Source: CAZLAK01 sp964557545
Lineage (GTDB): Bacteria; Bacillota; Desulfotomaculia; Desulfotomaculales; Pelotomaculaceae
Length of the DNA: 64,000 nucleotides
Assembly (NCBI GenBank): GCA_964557545.1
Contig: CAZLAK010000002.1
Location: 43,178 to 107,177, forward strand
Reading direction: 5' to 3'
Shown here: positions 16,085-23,944 of the stretch, one piece after another
Layout of the letters: every line of letters starts with the position of its first letter
Numbering within the stretch: position 1 is the stretch's first letter
Program-made: the position numbers and the translations under genes
The notes under the pieces: model-generated
What the model was told of the DNA's origin: nothing
What the model saw: the letters and a program-made list of their open reading frames with translations, nothing else
Database searches by the model: none

Positions 16085-16948
16085 TTACTGGTTATAAAAT
16101 TCTTCCACAGCAGCCGCCAGCTGTTCGAAGAACATGTCCGGCGTGTTGTTCTGGTACTCGAGTATCTTCTGACTCTCTTTGGTGTCGTACCAGTCAAACC
16201 AGCCCGGACGCTCGGAATAGACGGCCTCTTCCACCGGGAAATCGAGGACTTTTAAGTGTCTTTCTGCCCACTGGTAACCGAGCATCTGCCAGTCCTTGCC
16301 GCCTGCTATATTGAATATTTTGTTGCGCGCCTCTTTTCTTACAGCCGAATTAAACAGGGCAGTGGCCACGTCGTCACGGTGGACAAATTCCACCCGCTGC
16401 TCTCTCATAAACTGCCACGGATTTGGGTCGTAGAATACGGGTATAACTACACCGGAAATCCGCAGGATAGTGTAGGGTATGCCGGAAGCCAAAACCACTT
16501 TTTCTGCTTCAATCTTGCTTTCGGCGTAAAGGTCAGTGGGCACCTGGGGGTGATCCACCCTGATGGGGGGCTCTTCGTCAACAGTAAAACCGTAAGTGGA
16601 AACCGAGGAGGAAAAGACAAACTGCACGTCCCTGCCGGTAGCGGCTAAGGCGTCGAGAACGTTCTTAGTGCCCAAGACGTTAACGGCCATGGTCTTCTCG
16701 CGGTCAGTGCACAGGTGGGTCATCAGGGCAGCCAGGTGGATAACGGCGTCAACCCCGGCCACCGCCTCCTTGAGCGTGTCTAGCTCATTGACATAGCCCT
16801 TGTAAACAGTAATGCCTTTTTCGCCTTCTAAACCCTCAAAATTGGCTTGGGGGATATCAAAGACCACTACCTCATTGCCGGAAGCCAGCGACCTCTTTAC
16901 CAGTTCCCGGCCGATGTTGCCCGCGCCCCCGGTTATTAAGATTTTCAT
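16085..16948 (-). CDS. NAD(P)-dependent epimerase/dehydratase, extended SDR family
   Basis: 287 aa. Rossmann motif ITGGAGNIGRELV at the N-terminus, HLAALMTH, catalytic Ser in FSSSVSTYG and YxxxK in LYAESKIEAEKV. The C-terminal part is substrate-specific and rich in aromatics (ERPGWFDWYDT). Its ATG overlaps the Mrp stop by four bases (ATGA), so the two are coupled. The substrate is unknown; sugar-nucleotide or small carbonyl substrates are typical. The location in a cofactor operon is unusual for a sugar epimerase. Confidence 0.88.
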   Translation of the reverse strand: MKILITGGAGNIGRELVKRSLASGNEVVVFDIPQANFEGLEGEKGITVYKGYVNELDTLKEAVAGVDAVIHLAALMTHLCTDREKTMAVNVLGTKNVLDALAATGRDVQFVFSSSVSTYGFTVDEEPPIRVDHPQVPTDLYAESKIEAEKVVLASGIPYTILRISGVVIPVFYDPNPWQFMREQRVEFVHRDDVATALFNSAVRKEARNKIFNIAGGKDWQMLGYQWAERHLKVLDFPVEEAVYSERPGWFDWYDTKESQKILEYQNNTPDMFFEQLAAAVEEFYNQ

Positions 16949-17823
16949 TTCTTAACAACCCTTCTTTCCTCAATATTTTTTATCAGTTTTTCCGTTACCC
17001 CCCTAAAGGCTACCGCTGCCGGCGACTCGGGGTAACCGGCGGTTACCGGAACACCTTCGTCAGCCGCCAATCCGGCATAACCGTCCAGCGGAACTCGTCC
17101 TAAAAAGGGGATTTTGTAAGTCCTGGCCAGAGCCTCACCGCCGCCGCTGCCCAAGAGAGAAATACTCTCTCCGCAGTGCGGGCAGCAGAAATCGCTCATA
17201 TTTTCCACCAGTCCCAAAAGCGGCACGCCGAGTTCTAGCGCACTGTTTATGGCCTTGCTGCAGACAACAACCGAAACTTCTTGCGGGGAAGTAACTACCA
17301 CTACTCCGTCTAAGGAGGGTATGGATTTCATAATGGTCACCGGCTCATCACCCGTGCCAGGTGGCAGGTCGACCAGCAGGTAATCGAGTTCCCCCCACTG
17401 CACGGTAGCCAGCAACTGGCGGATAACCCGGGCCTTGTAGTGCCCTTTCCACATGACGGGGGTAGCTTCGCCCGGCCAAAACAGGCTTACAGACATTACC
17501 TTTACTCCGTTGTTAGTCTCGACTGGAACCAGGCCGTAGGCTCCTTTCAGTTCCGTTCTCCCCGCCAGGCCGGTCAGCTTGGGAACACTGGGACCGTGTA
17601 CATCGGCGTCCATTATTCCCACCTTATAACCTTTCTCCCGCAAAACAGCCGCCACGTTCACTACCACACTTGTCTTGCCCACACCGCCCTTGCCGCTCAA
17701 AACGGCAATTTTGGTTTTTACATCTCTTAGGGCAGCGGCAATCGGTCCCTGCGCACCGGCCAGCTCGTTCTTTAATTTTTCCCGGTAACTGATTACCTCG
17801 TAAAGTTCTTGTGGTTTGGTCAC
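16945..17823 (-). CDS. Mrp/NBP35-type ATPase, Fe-S cluster carrier
   Basis: 292 aa. Deviant Walker A KGGVGKTSVVVNVAA, MDADVHGPSVPKL, DLPPGTGDEPVT, and the Cys pair CCPHCGESISLLG used by Mrp dimers to hold a bridging [4Fe-4S] cluster. The GTG start has AGGGGG 7 bases upstream and only four bases separate it from the DUF362 stop. It probably delivers clusters to the Fe-S proteins of the same operon. Confidence 0.92.
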   Translation of the reverse strand: MTKPQELYEVISYREKLKNELAGAQGPIAAALRDVKTKIAVLSGKGGVGKTSVVVNVAAVLREKGYKVGIMDADVHGPSVPKLTGLAGRTELKGAYGLVPVETNNGVKVMSVSLFWPGEATPVMWKGHYKARVIRQLLATVQWGELDYLLVDLPPGTGDEPVTIMKSIPSLDGVVVVTSPQEVSVVVCSKAINSALELGVPLLGLVENMSDFCCPHCGESISLLGSGGGEALARTYKIPFLGRVPLDGYAGLAADEGVPVTAGYPESPAAVAFRGVTEKLIKNIEERRVVKK

Positions 17824-17827
17824 GGGC

Positions 17828-18949
17828 TCACCCCCTTAAAGTTAGGACCTCGTAATCCCTTGTACCCAGCCCCATCTTCTCGGCCTCCTCAAGAACAACA
17901 CGCGGGTCTATGCCCGTAATGCCGGCAAATTTATCTGTGCCTTTTTCCATCACCCCTGCCCGCTCTGCCGCCGATCCGGGTATGCCTTTTGCCCAGGCGA
18001 CCATGTCGCAGGTCAGAGAATCTATAGCCACCGGGTCACGGGAAACGAGCACGCCCAGATCCGGAACAAAGGGCAGGTCGCACCACGGGTGGCGGTAAGT
18101 TTGGGGCACGACGTCGAGCAGTAAATTAACAAATATAGCCTTCTTTTTCAGGGTCTTTAAAAGCGCACCCGGCGCCTCGGCTACCCGCTTCTGAAAGAGA
18201 GAAACTTTTTGCGGCGTCAGGTAAAGCGCCTTGGCCGGGCAGGCCGCCAGGCACAGGCCACAGCCGGCGCACAAAGTCGGGTCATAAAAAAGTTTTTTGC
18301 CGTCCAGCTTTAACGCTCCCCACTGGCAGCATCCAGCACACGCCCCGCAACTGTTACACTTCGCACCTTCCCATTCCGGCCTCATGCCCTCAAAAATGCG
18401 GGCCTTGCCGGAGTTGTTTAAACACTCGACAGCCGTGTTGACAATAGCCCCGGCCATACCCGCCATGGGGTGGGCGGTTACATGAGTCACAACCACCAGG
18501 CACTCGGCTTCTCTAAAGGCCCTGGCCACTTCCACCCCGCCGAGCTCTGCACCGCCGGTAGATATGAATTCCCCGTCATCTCCCTCGTAACCGTTGGCGA
18601 TAAAACGGTCACACCCCAGTGACGCTTCCGTGTATCCCATGGCGTCGGCAGCTGCCAGCCAGGAGTCTCCAATCACCTTACCCTTAGGAAAAAACCTGGA
18701 GGTGTCGGCAACGGCGGGAAACCCTTCCATTTCCTTGATTTTTTCGACAATGCCCCGCAAATAGACCGGCCTTATATGACGTGTGTAGCCTGGCGGGCAG
18801 TAATTGGCCTTAATAACTGTGACTTTCTTCCCGCGCGGTATAACTTCCGCCAGTTGCGCGGTTTCAAGTACTATACCGATCTTTTGTAGATAATCATTGA
18901 ATTTTCCGTCCGCTCTTAAGTCAATGGCGTAGATGTCTGCCACCGCCAC
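17828..18949 (-). CDS. DUF362 protein with two [4Fe-4S] ferredoxin motifs
   Basis: 373 aa. An N-terminal DUF362 domain (VIKANYCPPGYTRHIRPVYL, ECLVVVTHVTAHPMAGMAGA) surrounds a 2[4Fe-4S] ferredoxin insertion: CNSCGACAGCCQWGAL and CAGCGLCLAACPAKAL at about residues 205-245. The C-terminus returns to DUF362 (VSRDPVAIDSLTCDMVAW). Cytoplasmic, no signal peptide. The chosen GTG at 18949 has AGGGGG 6 bases upstream. DUF362 proteins have no established reaction; a redox role is likely. It is paralogous to the next gene upstream. Confidence 0.88.
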   Translation of the reverse strand: MAVADIYAIDLRADGKFNDYLQKIGIVLETAQLAEVIPRGKKVTVIKANYCPPGYTRHIRPVYLRGIVEKIKEMEGFPAVADTSRFFPKGKVIGDSWLAAADAMGYTEASLGCDRFIANGYEGDDGEFISTGGAELGGVEVARAFREAECLVVVTHVTAHPMAGMAGAIVNTAVECLNNSGKARIFEGMRPEWEGAKCNSCGACAGCCQWGALKLDGKKLFYDPTLCAGCGLCLAACPAKALYLTPQKVSLFQKRVAEAPGALLKTLKKKAIFVNLLLDVVPQTYRHPWCDLPFVPDLGVLVSRDPVAIDSLTCDMVAWAKGIPGSAAERAGVMEKGTDKFAGITGIDPRVVLEEAEKMGLGTRDYEVLTLRG

Positions 18950-19006
18950 CTGACACCCCCTAATTGTCACCCGCCAAATTTGGCACAGGTCATTCTTTTG
19001 TAGGTG

Positions 19007-19038
19007 CCGTTAGTCCAAGGCAGGCCTTGGACTAACGG
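19007..19038. other. Perfect 14-bp hairpin between the two DUF362 genes
   Basis: 14-bp arms 19007-19020 and 19025-19038 with a CAGG loop. On the operon strand it is not followed by a T-run, so it looks more like an mRNA processing or stabilising hairpin than a terminator; on the + strand a short T-run follows. Confidence 0.6.
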
Positions 19039-19053
19039 CTAGGTCATTATTTT

Positions 19054-20400
19054 TTAAGCAAATTCCTTCCAGGCGCCCTCGACGAATTTAACCCGCTTGA
19101 AGGGCTCTACACCCTGGTCTTTGGTAACGTGTCCACCGGTTTCGAAGTGCTTGCGCAATATCAAGGTGGTGGGGAATGGCTCGATCTGAGCCTTGCCCAA
19201 GTTCTCTGGCGTGAGTACTGGTTCATAGGTTATAAGTTCGTAGTTCGAAGTGCCCATGCCGATCTTCTCGGCCGCCCGGATCTGGATGCGCGGCGTCACC
19301 AGGTTGACCGCTTTGAACTTGTCGTCGCCCGGCTTTAAGCCCAGCTGATCGGCGCGCGAGCCCGGTATGTTGGGTGCTGCGTCAATGAGGTCCAGTGTAG
19401 CCGCGTCGATGGCCACAATGTCCTTGCTGGCCAGGATGCCGATGTCAGGCACAATGGGCAAGCCGGCCCACGGGAAGCAGTCGCATTCAGGGCAGACGTC
19501 CTGCACGTACGAAATAAAGGCCACTTTTTCTGGGTCAAATGTTTTCAGGCAGCCCTTAGCTGCGTCGGCCATGGCAATCTGGGCGTAGGGGAAGTAGTCG
19601 TCCCTGAAGCCGATGGCGCTCTCGCCGGTAAACATGCAGGTGACCTGGCAGCTGTAGCAGAGACGGCACTTGCTGTAATCAAACTCCAGTCCCTTGTCGG
19701 TGATGGCAATAGCCCCTTCTGGACAACCATCAACGCAAAACTTGTGCCACTTGCACTCTTTGCCGGCACAGTTCTGAGCGTTGACCAGCGGGTAACCGAT
19801 GGCGTCTGCGGGATCGCCCCACATGGCCAGGTGAGTTACATACTTGCCGCGCTTGGACTGGGCCCCAATGCCGATGTTTTTAATGGCCCCACCAAAGGAA
19901 GTGATGGAGTGGCCCTTAGCGTGGGCGAGGTCAATCAGCACGTCGGCACAGGCCAGGGCACGGCCAATGTAGGTTTCTTTCAAGATGTTACCTTCCGGAA
20001 TTTCTACCCGCACGTCGTCGTGACCGATCCAGCCGTCAATTATAACAAAAGGACAACCAAGGGAACTGGGGTTAAAACCGTGCCTGTAGCCGCCTTTCAA
20101 GGAGTGGATCTCGTCAAAACGCGAGTTGAAGAGGTGATAGGTGAGAGTGGTGGAATCGCAAACAAAAGGCTTGCCGCCGCACTTCTTGACTTCTTCCACG
20201 ATGCAGGCCACGTCTTCGGGGCGCAGGCAGGCGTTGCGGTTCCACTCACCATTGTGAATCTTAATGGCCACGCTGTCTCCGGGCTTTATGCACTTGTCAA
20301 TTTCGGCCATGTAGAACAGTTCCTTGGCCTTTGCTGCTTTACTTTCTGCCCAGTTCGTCGCGCCACTGGGAGAAAAATAAACTTTGCTCTTCTTAGACAC
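19054..20400 (-). CDS. DUF362 Fe-S protein, first gene of the sigma-54 operon
   Basis: 448 aa. DUF362 domain (SVAIKIHNGEWNRNACLRPE, VLIDLAHAKGHSITSFGGA) with inserted Cys clusters CAGKECKWHKFCVDGCPEGAI and CRLCYSCQVTCMF, so two Fe-S clusters are likely. A further Cys group, CPECDC, follows at about residue 313. The C-terminal part resembles the neighbouring DUF362 protein (ASKDIVAIDAATLDLID). The GTG at 20400 has GGAGG 9 bases upstream; the TTG at 20406 is too close to it. It is transcribed from the sigma-54 promoter at 20571 and probably leads the whole operon down to 12595. Confidence 0.87.
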   Translation of the reverse strand: MSKKSKVYFSPSGATNWAESKAAKAKELFYMAEIDKCIKPGDSVAIKIHNGEWNRNACLRPEDVACIVEEVKKCGGKPFVCDSTTLTYHLFNSRFDEIHSLKGGYRHGFNPSSLGCPFVIIDGWIGHDDVRVEIPEGNILKETYIGRALACADVLIDLAHAKGHSITSFGGAIKNIGIGAQSKRGKYVTHLAMWGDPADAIGYPLVNAQNCAGKECKWHKFCVDGCPEGAIAITDKGLEFDYSKCRLCYSCQVTCMFTGESAIGFRDDYFPYAQIAMADAAKGCLKTFDPEKVAFISYVQDVCPECDCFPWAGLPIVPDIGILASKDIVAIDAATLDLIDAAPNIPGSRADQLGLKPGDDKFKAVNLVTPRIQIRAAEKIGMGTSNYELITYEPVLTPENLGKAQIEPFPTTLILRKHFETGGHVTKDQGVEPFKRVKFVEGAWKEFA

Positions 20401-20570
20401 TGTCAAGCACCTCCAAATTATAAGAAACCAAAATTTTCACGCAGTTGTACTCCGCCGCCTACACTTTTACCCTTTTGCCTCCAGATCTCCCGGCTAACAC
20501 CCCCTTTTCTCATATTGAAACAAACTGTAGTAATTTGAGAATTTTGTGTTTATTTCTGAGTAAGAAACGA

Positions 20571-20587
20571 TGCAAAAGAAGTGCCAA
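20571..20587 (-). promoter_or_regulatory. Sigma-54 promoter of the DUF362-lar operon
   Basis: On the minus strand: TTGGCACT, four bases, TTGCA. This is an almost perfect -24/-12 match with ten bases between GG and GC. The leader would be about 160 nt. It lies in the 388-bp gap 20401-20788. Confidence 0.87.
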
Positions 20588-20602
20588 ACCCTAATATTTG
20601 TG

Positions 20603-20617
20603 TTTTGGTAACCAAAA
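20603..20617. promoter_or_regulatory. 15-bp perfect palindrome upstream of the sigma-54 promoter
   Basis: TTTTGGT-A-ACCAAAA, about 16 bases upstream of the -24 element on the operon strand. It could bind a regulator, although activator sites usually lie farther upstream. Confidence 0.45.
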
Positions 20618-20626
20618 ATAAAAAAT

Positions 20627-20645
20627 GCTGCCTTGAAAGGTCAGC
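20627..20645 (-). terminator. Terminator after the chemoreceptor gene
   Basis: GCTG(A)CCTT / AAGGCAGC stem with a one-base bulge, followed on the minus strand by a T-rich run. It insulates the sigma-54 promoter at 20571 from the chemoreceptor transcript. Confidence 0.75.
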
Positions 20646-20762
20646 AGCAAATTCTTTTATTTTTATTTTTTGTGACGAACCAGTGGTCTATTAGAGAACA
20701 AATTTGTTGCATTTATTAAAACCGGCACCGTTACATTTTAAAACTACAATAAGTTAAAACAC

Positions 20763-20775
20763 GGTGCCAGGCACC
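20763..20775. repeat. GTGCCAGGCAC palindromic repeat
   Basis: A GGTGCCAGGCACC core followed by T-rich sequence, just past the end of the chemoreceptor gene. The same core occurs at 26518 and three times at 62359-62540. Confidence 0.7.
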
Positions 20776-20788
20776 TTTTTTTAACTTT

Positions 20789-22720
20789 TTAAAGCTTAAA
20801 CTTGCCTACTGAAGACTGCAGCCTGCCGGCAATTTCGGCCAGCTGCTGTGTGGAGCTGGCCACCTGCTGAATAGTGGAGGTCACCTGCTCGTTGCTGGCA
20901 GCGAGCTGCTGGGTCCCCTCGCTGGCCTGCCTGGCTCCCTGCACGATTTCATCGAGCAGTTCGATGTTTTTCTTCACAGCGCTCAATATGGTATCCAGGG
21001 CGTTGCCGGCTTCGGCGGCCATCTCTACGCCCTCTTTTACTTCAACCGCTCCGCTCTCCATAGCTGCAATGGCTTCTTTCACACCGGACTGTATCTGGCC
21101 AATTAACTGGCCGATCTCCTTGGCAGCGGCCGCCGACTGCTCGGCCAGCTTGCGCACCTCTTCGGCCACCACGGCAAAGCCGCGGCCCTGCTCGCCGGCG
21201 CGCGCGGCCTCAATGGCGGCGTTTAAAGCCAAAAGGTTGGTCTGCTCGGCAATACCGGTAATCACGTTAGTTATGTTGCCGATGCGGGTTGAGAGTTCGC
21301 CCAGGTTCTGGACAGACCTGCCCATCAGTTCGGCAGAAGAAGCTATGGCACGGATCTTGGCCACCGTCTTTTCTACGGTTGCCCCGCCGCTTTCGGCCAC
21401 TTCCGCTACTTTCTTTGACTCTTCAGCCGTAAAGCTGGCGTTCTCCAGGCTCTTCTCAGCCATGGCGGCCACCTCGCCGGTGGTGCTGGCCACTTCCTCC
21501 ACTGTAGCGCTCACTTCTTCGGCGGAAGCGGCCAGTTCCTGGCTGTGGGCGGCCAGGTTCTGGGCACTGGCCTGGATTTCTTTTACTAAATTAACCACGT
21601 TGGTCTGCATGGCGGCCAGCGCTCTGCTCATCTGCCCGATCTCATCTTTTTTCTTTAAATACTCTACGGCCCTGTGGCCTTCGTCAAACGTAAAGTCGTA
21701 GCCGGCAAATCTCTCTATTATTTCTGTCAGGTCGGCAATGGGCCTGGTGATATTCCCGCTCAAAAGCAGGGTCAGGCCCATAGCTGCCAGGATAATTAAA
21801 ACAGAAGCCAGGGCCATAGCCCGCTTTAAGCTCTCAGTCCTAGCCAGCACCTCGGACAGGGGAGCGGTTATAGATACGGCCCAGCCAGTAGTACTGACGG
21901 GAGCAAAGGCTATTATCTTTTGCTGGCCTCCGAAGGTGTAAGCGGCCACCCCCTCTTCACCGCGGGCCATTCTGGCAACCACAGAAGCCAGGGGGGCCAA
22001 GGCCTGGTTGGATTTGGCCTGTTCTAAGATGTTCTCCTGCGACTTAACCCTCTCGTAGTCCTTGTGGGCTATGGTCTTGCCCGTGCTGTCCACGGCGGTG
22101 GCGTAGCCGGTGCTGGCGTAAGTAATGCCGCCCAGGAGTTCGCTGAATTTTACCGCATCTACCACCCCGGTCAGCACGCCGGTGATCTCGCCGGTGGCGT
22201 AGTGCCGCACGGGCACGTTATATGTAAACACGACAGAACCGTCAGCCTTGCTGACAATGGTGCTGGAAACAACTGTTTTTCCTGCCATGGCGGCTTTGAA
22301 GTAATCCCGGTCGGCCACATTTACTCTGGCGCCGTTAGAAGTACAGCCGTTGCCCTCTTTATCAACAATAGTAAATTCTTTGAACCCCAAATTCTCGAAC
22401 CTTTTCTGTTCCTCGCGCAAGACCTGCAGTTTTTCTTCCAGGGTGGATTCGCGGTCGCCCGCCTTGCCGCGGATGACGCTCTGGCCGGCCAGGGCCTCAA
22501 CGACACAGATCCTGGCCTGGACGCGGCTGTCAACAGTTTCGGCAGCCTGTTTGGCCACTTTCTGCATGGCTTCCATGGCCTCACTCTTTAAGGCGCTGTT
22601 TGCCCGGTTGTAGCTCACCAGAACCAGCACAAGACAGGTGGCCAGCACCACCAAGCCAAAGGAAACCAGCATCTTGCTCTTCAGGCTTTTGAAGTTGAAA
22701 AGTGCAACATTCTTTAGCAT
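20789..22720 (-). CDS. Methyl-accepting chemotaxis protein with Cache sensor
   Basis: 643 aa. One membrane helix (residues ~18-36, MLVSFGLVVLATCLVLVLV), an extracellular double-Cache-like sensor (VADRDYFKAAMAGKTVVSST, VDSTGKTIAHKDYERVKSQE), a second helix (~300-325), HAMP, and a full cytoplasmic signalling domain with the hairpin tip AARAGEQGRGFAVVAEEVRK. The start is ATG 22720 rather than 22783. It has GGGAG upstream, and in the duplicated copy at 34073 the region before this ATG is not open, so it is leader rather than coding. A conserved hairpin leader lies at 22906-22973. It senses an unknown small ligand. Confidence 0.93.
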   Translation of the reverse strand: MLKNVALFNFKSLKSKMLVSFGLVVLATCLVLVLVSYNRANSALKSEAMEAMQKVAKQAAETVDSRVQARICVVEALAGQSVIRGKAGDRESTLEEKLQVLREEQKRFENLGFKEFTIVDKEGNGCTSNGARVNVADRDYFKAAMAGKTVVSSTIVSKADGSVVFTYNVPVRHYATGEITGVLTGVVDAVKFSELLGGITYASTGYATAVDSTGKTIAHKDYERVKSQENILEQAKSNQALAPLASVVARMARGEEGVAAYTFGGQQKIIAFAPVSTTGWAVSITAPLSEVLARTESLKRAMALASVLIILAAMGLTLLLSGNITRPIADLTEIIERFAGYDFTFDEGHRAVEYLKKKDEIGQMSRALAAMQTNVVNLVKEIQASAQNLAAHSQELAASAEEVSATVEEVASTTGEVAAMAEKSLENASFTAEESKKVAEVAESGGATVEKTVAKIRAIASSAELMGRSVQNLGELSTRIGNITNVITGIAEQTNLLALNAAIEAARAGEQGRGFAVVAEEVRKLAEQSAAAAKEIGQLIGQIQSGVKEAIAAMESGAVEVKEGVEMAAEAGNALDTILSAVKKNIELLDEIVQGARQASEGTQQLAASNEQVTSTIQQVASSTQQLAEIAGRLQSSVGKFKL

Positions 22721-22905
22721 TTTCTGTGCACTCCCGCGCAGGTCCGGACTCTTACCCGCCGGGCTGCTCTTATCCCCCCACACATTTTTTCTTAATTTGT
22801 TTGTCCGGTACGAAAAAGCTACAATGCATATACCCTAAATTCCTATGTTTTTATAGCATACTTAAAGCCTCCCTTCGTGTTATTTAACTAAAGAACCCAT
22901 GTCTT

Positions 22906-22973
22906 ACAAAAAAATACACCTTGCGGCCGCAAGTTAGGTAAATTATTACCCCAACCCCGGTACAAGGTGTATA
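22906..22973 (-). promoter_or_regulatory. Conserved long-hairpin leader (attenuator-like) of the chemoreceptor
   Basis: On the minus strand, ACACCTTG near 22968 pairs with CAAGGTGT near 22916, enclosing a second GGGGTAA/TTACC stem, and a seven-T run follows. A 14-bp palindrome (22920-22933, CTTGCGG/CCGCAAG) can form a competing short terminator hairpin. The same element precedes the related gene at 34073 (33833-33892), with different bases but pairing kept. Ligand or protein partner unknown. Confidence 0.6.
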
Positions 22974-23014
22974 CCTGTCCAGCTTTACTTCTCTATAAGC
23001 GTAACTACACACTA

Positions 23015-23043
23015 AAATTATTATTTTTACGCTTGCTTGTCAA
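23015..23043 (-). promoter_or_regulatory. Candidate sigma-A promoter for the chemoreceptor, with inverted repeat
   Basis: TTGACA at 23038-23043, 17-base spacer, TAATTT at 23015-23020. An 8-bp inverted repeat, AAGCGTAA at 22997-23004 and TTACGCTT at 23027-23034, brackets the -10 region and could be an operator. The 22721-23094 gap otherwise holds only the leader element. Confidence 0.4.
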
Positions 23044-23068
23044 TCTAAAACGTCAAAAAAAATTAAAA

Positions 23069-23667
23069 GGGTGCAGGTGTTTTTGGGGGCTGTACTAAAA
23101 GGGAAACTTACCCTGGGTGAGAACCGAAAATGCTGGGATCCAGAGCCCCACAAAAGTCCAGACGATCAGCGACCAGGCTAAGATGCCAGCCGGCAACCTG
23201 CCGTAAGCGTTAAGCCAGACTTCCAAGGTGAGAACGGTATAACCGGCGCACATCAGAGCGAGGTAGGGACTTTGGGGGACAAGCGGCGTACCGGCGGCGT
23301 AGACGAGGAAATAAATAAATGAAATGATGGCTACTGTCAGGCTGACGTTGCCGACGGATTTTAAGTCTTCCAAGCCGCTCATTAAAGCGTAAGAAACTAC
23401 CACGTAAAGTATGCCGTGGGCAAATAGCAGGCCCGCCCCAAAGACGTCCTGCCCAAATGCCGGCGTAGCCTCGGCCAAAGCCCCGAGAACCGTTAAGACG
23501 CCAACTACTCCGGTCACAAACCCCGTGCCTTTAGCTTCACCTTTTCCTAAGAACAGCAAAGCAACGGGTACCCACATGATAGATATAAAGATAAGGACGG
23601 CCAGAGTCAAGGGCATGATAACACCACCTTAAGTTTGAAAATCGTTTTAGAAAATACACCTGCACCC
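23069..23667. repeat. 12-bp perfect inverted repeat flanking the first AmiS gene
   Basis: GGGTGCAGGTGT at 23069-23080 and ACACCTGCACCC at 23656-23667 bracket the gene at 23095-23616. A single related CACCTGCACCC lies after the second AmiS gene (35769-35779). No flanking target duplication is visible. Confidence 0.6.
23095..23616 (-). CDS. AmiS/UreI-family six-helix membrane channel, copy 1
   Basis: 173 aa with six hydrophobic segments and a short C-terminal tail (TQGKFPF). The size, the six-helix layout and the end resemble UreI/AmiS proteins, which pass urea or short-chain amides. It has a near-identical twin at 35233-35754. It is expressed from its own sigma-54 promoter (23682) and lies upstream of a chemoreceptor gene. 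No amidase or urease gene is in the window, so the solute is unknown. The family assignment rests on pattern recall, not alignment. Confidence 0.72.
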   Translation of the reverse strand: MPLTLAVLIFISIMWVPVALLFLGKGEAKGTGFVTGVVGVLTVLGALAEATPAFGQDVFGAGLLFAHGILYVVVSYALMSGLEDLKSVGNVSLTVAIISFIYFLVYAAGTPLVPQSPYLALMCAGYTVLTLEVWLNAYGRLPAGILAWSLIVWTFVGLWIPAFSVLTQGKFPF

Positions 23668-23681
23668 GCTGGTAAACTCCG

Positions 23682-23697
23682 TGCAAATTACATACCA
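23682..23697 (-). promoter_or_regulatory. Sigma-54 promoter of AmiS copy 1
   Basis: Minus strand TGGTATG, four bases, TTGCA, with ten bases between GG and GC. The predicted transcript start is about 55 bases before the AmiS ATG. It is divergent from the sigma-54 promoter at 23858 in the same 328-bp gap (23617-23944). Confidence 0.72.
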
Positions 23698-23857
23698 TTT
23701 TTTTAACTTATGCAATTTAATGCGTTTAAAGGGCGGCGGCATTTTTCCTCCGGCCGTTTAAATACATTAATATTCATTTAATTAAAAGCATTGAGCTATT
23801 TTGCGACGCACATTAAATAATTTTGAAACTTTATACAGAGGTTTAACGATCCTGTAA

Positions 23858-23874
23858 TTGGCATAGATGTTGCT
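23858..23874 (+). promoter_or_regulatory. Sigma-54 promoter of the chemoreceptor-FIST operon
   Basis: TTGGCATA, four bases, TTGCT, with correct ten-base spacing between GG and GC. It lies 71 bases before the GTG start at 23945. Confidence 0.82.
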
Positions 23875-23944
23875 TGGAAAATCATAACAGGTTTTGTCCA
23901 TATCATTCATTGGTAGTTTTTAATGGATTGGGGGTTGTATAACG

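Noticed and set aside
19744..20538. 264-aa open frame on the + strand
   Set aside because: It is antisense to a clear DUF362 gene, has no ribosome site and no family motif; GC-rich codon pattern of the real gene keeps the opposite frame open.
20874..21701. 275-aa Ser/Ala-rich open frame antisense to the chemoreceptor
   Set aside because: Low-complexity complement of the repetitive signalling domain, which leaves long antisense frames in every chemoreceptor gene.
22721..22783. N-terminal 21-residue extension of the intact chemoreceptor
   Set aside because: The equivalent stretch before the duplicated copy is not open, and a better ribosome site precedes the internal ATG at 22720.
22906..22973. 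Cyclic-di-GMP (GEMM) riboswitch
   Set aside because: Chemoreceptor leaders often carry GEMM elements, but the conserved GEMM core and tetraloop-receptor bases are absent here.
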